Assembly (NCBI GenBank): GCA_023374025.1
Contig: SIJG01000097.1
Coordinates: 234,851 to 298,850, forward strand
DNA from: Heterodera schachtii
Lineage: Eukaryota > Nematoda > Chromadorea > Rhabditida > Heteroderidae
Direction of reading: 5' to 3'
Length of the DNA: 64,000 bases
The translations under genes were made by a program, and so were the position numbers. Within the stretch, counting starts at the first letter, position 1, and each line of letters begins with the position of its first letter. The notes under the pieces are model-generated. The model searched no databases and had not been told where the DNA came from. It saw nothing but the letters and a program-made list of their open reading frames with translations. Of the stretch, positions 58,730-64,000 are shown one piece after another.

Positions 58730-59260
58730 TGGGCGAAATTTACAGCGTTATTTTTTGTCGAGGTTTTATGAAATGAATTATTTTTTCAATTAACCCTTTT
58801 TAATAACCTTTCAAATGCTTTTTTTTATAAATTTGTTTTTTAATTAATGTTACAATAAATTTTCTTTAATTTTTATTAGTTTACAATCTAAATTTGGTTT
58901 TTTATAGCTTCGCCTAAATATTTTTACTAATACATACATGTCAACATTTATTGCATAATTAATTTTAATTTCAATTACTTTAAACTTTTCTAAGTGTTTT
59001 TTTTATTATTTGTTTCTGGCATATTTTTACAAATGCAGTTTTTCGCCCCTTGCTAACGTACGTGTTGAAACGTAGGAAATTAAAATTGGTTATTATGGTT
59101 TTTCAATAAAAATAATCAATATTCGACACACTAACAAAATTAAATAAAAATTAGCTTTGAAAGTTTGCCAATTTTCATTATTTAACCCTTTTTATTCCTT
59201 TTTAATTTACACTTTAATTTTAAAATCGCTTTTTTATATAATTTCTAAGTATATTGGGTA
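58730..59260 (+). repeat. Dispersed AT-rich repeat R7, copy 2
   Basis: Collinear with 52755-53230: GCGAAATTTACAGCGTTA, TTTCAATTAACCCTTTTTAA, ATAGCTTCGCCTAAATAT and ATTCGACACACTAAC. A small indel (CATATTTTTACAAATGCAG) distinguishes the copies. Confidence 0.82.
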
Positions 59261-59309
59261 TTTTATTGCCTGCTTCAATGTATTAAAAGATTTTGAGAAA
59301 ATTTAATCC

Positions 59310-59795
59310 AATACATGTGGAATTGAATTAATTTTTTTTAATCTATTTCGGTTGAATTTTAAAAAATTTTTAAATATAAAACAAAATATAAGAAAAGCAA
59401 TAAAATAATTAATTAAAATCTTTAAGTAATAATGTTTTCTCTTTTGACTTTAAAAAAATTTATACATATATTTATTGAACCTTTTATTTTTGAATATATA
59501 ACGCTGAACTAATCTCTTAAATTCTCAATATCTTCAATGAATTATTTAATTATCATAGGCTAATTAAATAATATTATTTTTATGGTTTTATTATACTATT
59601 TTATTTAAATAATAACAATAATAAGATTTTTGGCTTAGTTTATCTGTTTTATTTTTGTTTTAATTACAATGCTTTTGGATTATTTTTAATTGCCGATGCC
59701 GACCATTCCATGTTTTACAAAAATCCATATATTCATAATCAAAGCTATTATTTATTTAGAAAATGCGTGGAATTTTCCTTTAATATTTTACTATT
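59310..59795 (+). repeat. Dispersed AT-rich repeat R1, copy 3
   Basis: Closely matches 35560-36075, including AAAATATAAGAAAAGCAATA, CGCTGAACTAATCTCTTA, GACCATTCCATGTTTTACAA and AATGCGTGGAATTTTCC. It runs directly into the solo hAT end at 59797. Confidence 0.78.
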
Positions 59796-59796
59796 G

Positions 59797-59873
59797 GTCG
59801 ACCGAGAATTTTTTGAGTTATTTTTTTCGGTTTTAACCAAAACCGTTCGACCGACCCTCTTGTCCGGTCTCTA
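59797..59873. mobile_element. hAT end fragment with GGTCGACC subterminal repeats
   Basis: Starts GGTCGACCGAGAATTTTTTG, contains CGGTTTTAACCAAAACCG and TTCGACCGACCCTC, and ends GTCCGGTCTCTA at 59873, followed by an (AT)n run. The terminus is the same as that at 37337-38595. It may be a deletion derivative lodged in R1. Confidence 0.5.
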
Positions 59874-60194
59874 ATATATATATATATATATTTTTGTTTT
59901 TTAATTCAATTATTCTGATCGAATATTTATGCCTTATTTTTTTTAATTTAAAAATTTAGTTTTTCGCTTTTTTAAAATTTTTTAGTTAGTATTGTCAATA
60001 TTTTTAATATCTTTTTGGTTTGGCTTTGTTGATATAGATAAACAATTCAAGGATATATATGCATATTAACGTGTGATAGCAATTATTTAATTATGGTTAA
60101 TGAATAAATAAGAAATTCGTTGTCGCCTCATTAGAATATTAATTTTTTTTACAATAAATTACTGACGAGGTTTTTATTTAGAATTATAAAAATA
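59874..60194. other. AT-rich noncoding DNA
   Basis: Begins with a short (AT)n microsatellite (59874-59890). Nothing else recognisable. Confidence 0.4.
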
Positions 60195-60340
60195 AATATA
60201 TTTTTTTAATTCATATCTGTGTCCATGTACATCTTTCTCAATTCTTTGTTATGGTGAAATAGTGCAAAATTATGGAAGACTTTAAGAAATCTCATTTAAG
60301 CTGTATTATTTTGGAATTAAAGCCTCGGAATAAATAAAAT
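60195..60340 (+). repeat. Dispersed AT-rich repeat R8, copy 2
   Basis: Collinear with 56060-56225: CAATTCTTTGTTATGGTGAA, ATAGTGCAAAATTATGGAAG and TCTCATTTAAGCTGTATTA. Confidence 0.65.
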
Positions 60341-62337
60341 ATATATAATTTAAATCTTAATATACGTATTATTTGCTTCTGTTCATGTTTTTGTAAAATA
60401 TTTTTCGTTCTCTTATTCTTGCGTCGGGTGACTTTCCGACATTCAATTTTTTTTTCGTCATGATATTCTTTTGGTTGCGTATCATTTTTGCATTTGTTTT
60501 AATTAATTTTTATTTTTTTTTAATTTTTAATTTGTTACTTATTTTTTAATTATTTTTGTCTCAAATTTTATTTTAAAAATTTAAGTTTCTTGCACTTTAA
60601 ATTATTAACAAATATTTTATGCATTTTATTTAATGTCAAACCCCAGGTTGTTGTATCATTTGTTTGTTCGAAATCTGCTCAGGATCAATTTATTTGTATT
60701 TTTTTTATTAAGAACTATTTTTAGTTTTTTATTAAAAAACGCCTTAATTTGAATTTTTATTTTATTGCAAATTTTTATTTTTGATTATTTATTGTATTTA
60801 TATTTTTAAATTTTAATTTTTCGCATTCTCTCGGGCATAGTCGAACAATTGTTTATGATCGACTTTAAAAAATTTTAAAATGATTTTTATTTCATTTATC
60901 TCAATAACAAATAAATTCAAAAATTATTTTTGAATTTTTTTTAATTACTAAAACGTATTTGTTTTAATTTATTTATTCTTAGATGAAAAAATTGAAAAAT
61001 GAATATGCATAATTTATTGGTATTAATTTTATACCTCAAATGGTGCAGCGATTTTATTTACTATTTTTTGCAATTTTTATTTTGTAATTTATTATTTAAA
61101 GTTTTTTACACATTTGTTAACATATGAAATAATTAATTTTTGAGAAGTTTATGACTTTTATCTTTCATTTACTTTTTGTATTTTTTCATTTAATATAGAA
61201 TACAGTTAAGAATTGTTTTTAATTAATTAAAATATTCAAAAATCTTTTGTAAATTTATATGAATTTTAAATTGATTTAATTTTATGTAAATAATTTTATG
61301 TATTTTTCATGTTTTGTGCGCTGTTTTCCTGCAATTTTATGATTATTCGTTTCGCATGAGTGCATATTCTTATATTATTGTAGAAATCAAATTTACTTAG
61401 CAATTCTTTTTTTCATATTTTTTATTTTAAATCGATCAGCAATTAAACATATTTAGTATTTTAATAAGTGATTTTATTTCTTACATAATAAGTTCATGTT
61501 AAAAATATTAATGATATTTAAATGATGTTGTTTTTTCGAAAAATAGATAATTATTATAAAAAAATTATTTGCATTTTTATAAATAATTAATTTGCAATAT
61601 TTTTTTCATTATCTTATTCGAAATAAAATAATTTGGTTGAATTATTAGAATTAACAATTTATGTATTTATTTCTTAATATTCATTATGTTTAATAATTTA
61701 TCATAACTCTTATATTCGGGTGTATGTATGGTAATACTCATCCATTTTCAATGATCACTTAGTTTTATTTTATTTATTTTTTGTATTCGTAAGTTTAATT
61801 AAATTTTTAAGAGGATTGACATCATTTCAAGAAAAACAAATAATTAAATAAGTATTTTTAATTATTTTTAATATACATAAAATCAAAATTATTTATTTTT
61901 TTAATGTAAATTATTCGAATAAATCTATTATTTAGCTTTGCTTTTATTGAAATTTTTAGGGTTCATGTCAATATATTAACAAAATAATGTGCTGATTATT
62001 ATTTGGATTACTTTCGATTCGTTACTTTTATATAATTGTAATCATAATTGAATTTATTTAATACTTCTATTCTGGCAATTCTATTTTTTTCAAATTTTTT
62101 TTTCTTTAATTTTCTTTCACGATTTTTTTCGTGAGCTTTGAAATTAAATGCAAATACTTTTAAATTTTATTAGTTTCTTCATATTTAATTTTTCGTTAAG
62201 GAAATTATCATTCGCCTTGTGGATATTTGCGATATAATAATATATGCAATTACATTGTCAAATTATTCCATGGTAAGACGCATAAGTTTTACAATATTCT
62301 CCATTTCTTGAATTGTTACATGTATATTTTTTTTTCT
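60341..62337. other. AT-rich noncoding DNA
   Basis: Holds the fourth CATTCTCTCG island (60822-60844) and a partial copy (about 61478-61530) of the ATTTCTTACATAATAAGTTC repeat. No gene is supported. Confidence 0.4.
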
Positions 62338-62430
62338 TGGCGAACTGCTCCATTGCTTTCACGAATCGGCCTTGGTCTCTTTTTTGGGACAAATGATGTA
62401 GGGCTGTTGCGTCGACATCATGGACGCAAG
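62338..62430. other. GC island with two hairpins
   Basis: TTGCGTC (62407-62413) pairs perfectly with GACGCAA (62423-62429) around a 9-nt loop, and TTGGTCTC can pair with GGGACAA just upstream. The island is crossed by an 89-codon frame (62227-62496) whose middle (TAPLLSRIGLGLFFG) is the only mixed part. No domain is recognised, so I do not call a gene. Confidence 0.35.
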
Positions 62431-63739
62431 GAATTATTTGTTATGTTTTTGAATAAATATGAAATTCGCATTATATGTTCTTTGTTTTTACAGTAACTTA
62501 CTGTCTATGTACATATTCAGTAATTGTTTCTTGGGTTTAAATATATGAAAATTAATAAGTATATTTTCATTTATTATTTTTAAAAATCTTTGTTGTTTTT
62601 ATCCCGTTCTTTATCTCAAATCTATTTATATTGAATTTTTCTTGAGTTAAATTATTACGACATTATTTTGCGTGTTTTATTAACGATGCAACTTCCTGGG
62701 TCGTTTTACTAATATTTTATAATTCCTTGATAAAGTCGATGATTTAAATTCTTAATTCATTCGATATTCAAGATAAGCATTTAGTCTAATTTATTTAAGA
62801 TCTAATTTAAATTACCTATAAAAATTTAATCTATTTTTGTTTAAGATCTAATTTAAATTACTATAGCTATATTTTATTTGTTTACATTGTAGGGCATCGG
62901 ATGTTTTATTTATATCTGAAGTGATACAAGTTAGGCGGGCAATTTATTTTTTTCAATTTTTATTAGGATTTTAATCTTTCTTTTTTAAATAGATTGTTTT
63001 AAATTTTCTAAAGAAAATTAGTTTTAAAATGTTCAGTTGCGTCTGATTAAGTTTTTTTATAATTGTGCATTAAATTAATATTTAATTTATTATTTTTGTT
63101 TTGTTTGAGACTTTTTATTTAATATTATTTTATTTATATGCACACTTTATTATTTTATTAAAATGACTGAATTCTCACATAATATTTCTTGCAAATATAT
63201 TTAATAATTAAGATTAGTAGAGAATAAAACTTCTAAATATATATGTACATCAAAAATATTTCTTTAGTTTAATTCATAAAGGTAAAAACTTTTTAGGCAT
63301 AAACATTTTTTTATTAGGTTCATTTTCTACTATTTATAATAGAATTTAATTGCTTCTAATAAGTTATGACAAAATGTTTGAAAAACTAGTTCTTAGTTTG
63401 TTAAACTTGACAAAATTTTCTGTTTTGCAAACTAATAGAGAACATTTAGGGCTGTCGAATGATATGACGAATTAAAAATATAGTTGCTTTTTACGTAAAG
63501 TTATGGTTAATTTTTTTCTATAACGACATAGCACCGTTTATTTTATGTGTTTATGTTTTATATATATAAAATATAAATTATATTTTTTAAGAAATTAATT
63601 CAATTCAGTTCTATGCATTTATTCAAAGAAAAGTGTATTTTACTTTACAATTTCCTAATTTATAATTTACATTCAATTATGTAAAAAAAAATTAATTATA
63701 AAAAATTGATGCGAAAAGTAAACTAGGAAATGAAATGAC
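62431..63739. other. AT-rich noncoding DNA
   Basis: Nothing recognisable. A short local repeat AAGATCTAATTTAAATTAC occurs at about 62798 and 62843. Confidence 0.4.
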
Positions 63740-64000
63740 GAATAAGGGATGATGGAGGACTCATCTGAGGAAGGGAAGCGATGCCAAATGGTGTGCTGTG
63801 AAGGTTATGATGCCCAATGGTGCGATGGGAGCGCGTCGTTTTGTTTCGATATGCAAACTAAGAAAGAAGTGAGAGATTGAAAGAAGAGAGAATCAGAGAG
63901 ACCGACGAGCAAAGACAAAGAGATAGGAGAGAGGGAAAGGGAGAGAAACAGAGAGAGAGAGAGAGAGAAAGAAAGAGAGAGAGAGAGAGAGAGAAAGAGA
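63740..64000 (+). repeat. Conserved GC-rich repeat R6 with long (GA)n tail, copy 2
   Basis: ATGCCAAATGGTGTGCTGTG, CCAATGGTGCGATGGGAGCG and CGTCGTTTTG, then ATGCAAACTAAG, followed by more than 130 bp of GA-rich sequence becoming near-pure (GA)n at the window edge. It is the same unit as 51775-51936 and continues beyond the window. Confidence 0.7.

Overview
This is a very AT-rich eukaryotic window (about four fifths A+T by eye) with no gene that I can recognise. The longest open frames are about 60-135 codons, low in complexity and rich in F/L/I/K/N, and none shows a family motif. Several follow GC-rich transposon repeats (10885-11193, 37138-37545, 38368-38613) or run through an assembly gap. 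I list no CDS. A gene desert or heterochromatic interval of an AT-rich invertebrate, possibly a nematode, would fit, but nothing in the sequence fixes the taxon.

The best-supported content is DNA-transposon debris whose ends can be read directly. Four non-autonomous elements have terminal inverted repeats (TIRs) and perfect 8-bp target site duplications (TSDs), the hAT-superfamily signature: 4295-5208 (TSD GTGGGTAG), 9925-11140 (AATTAAAT), 13045-13653 (GTTATCAC) and 37337-38595 (CTCCAAAT). Two foldback elements with arms of about 150 bp and 3-bp TSDs (49192-49739 TGA; 50215-50766 TAA) carry tRNA-like promoter sequence in their cores. A 303-bp element at 5762-6064 has a 9-bp TSD, and a TIR element lies at 33602-33968. 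Single hAT-like ends occur near 1418, 4934, 17209, 32938, 48675, 52258, 53793 and 59873.

Layout. 1-9.9 kb: AT-rich DNA with a 190-bp direct repeat, a hAT element inserted in an older hairpin-repeat block, and a small 9-bp-TSD element. 9.9-18 kb: two hAT elements, a less AT-rich island and a duplicated 220-bp block. 18-34 kb: almost featureless, T-rich on the + strand to about 25.6 kb, then mostly A-rich from 26 to 33.4 kb (except about 28-29.1 kb), with a truncated GC-rich element at 32.3-33.1 kb. 34.2-35.0 kb: a distinct block with a TATA box, a poly(A) signal and a run of consecutive short hairpins, ending at a 544-N gap; it resembles a retroelement LTR/leader. 35.5-62 kb: T-rich DNA built from many diverged copies of a few AT-rich repeats, interrupted by transposons. 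A conserved GC-rich repeat with a (GA)n tail occurs at 51.8 kb and at the right edge.

The most unusual signals are the hairpin array beside the gap, the tRNA-like cores inside the foldback elements, a 26-nt hairpin (CCGGCGGTGCC-GATA-GGCACCGCCGG) recurring in several different transposons, and a shared motif TACACCCCTAAGAATCGAC in unrelated elements. All percentages and homologies were judged by eye.
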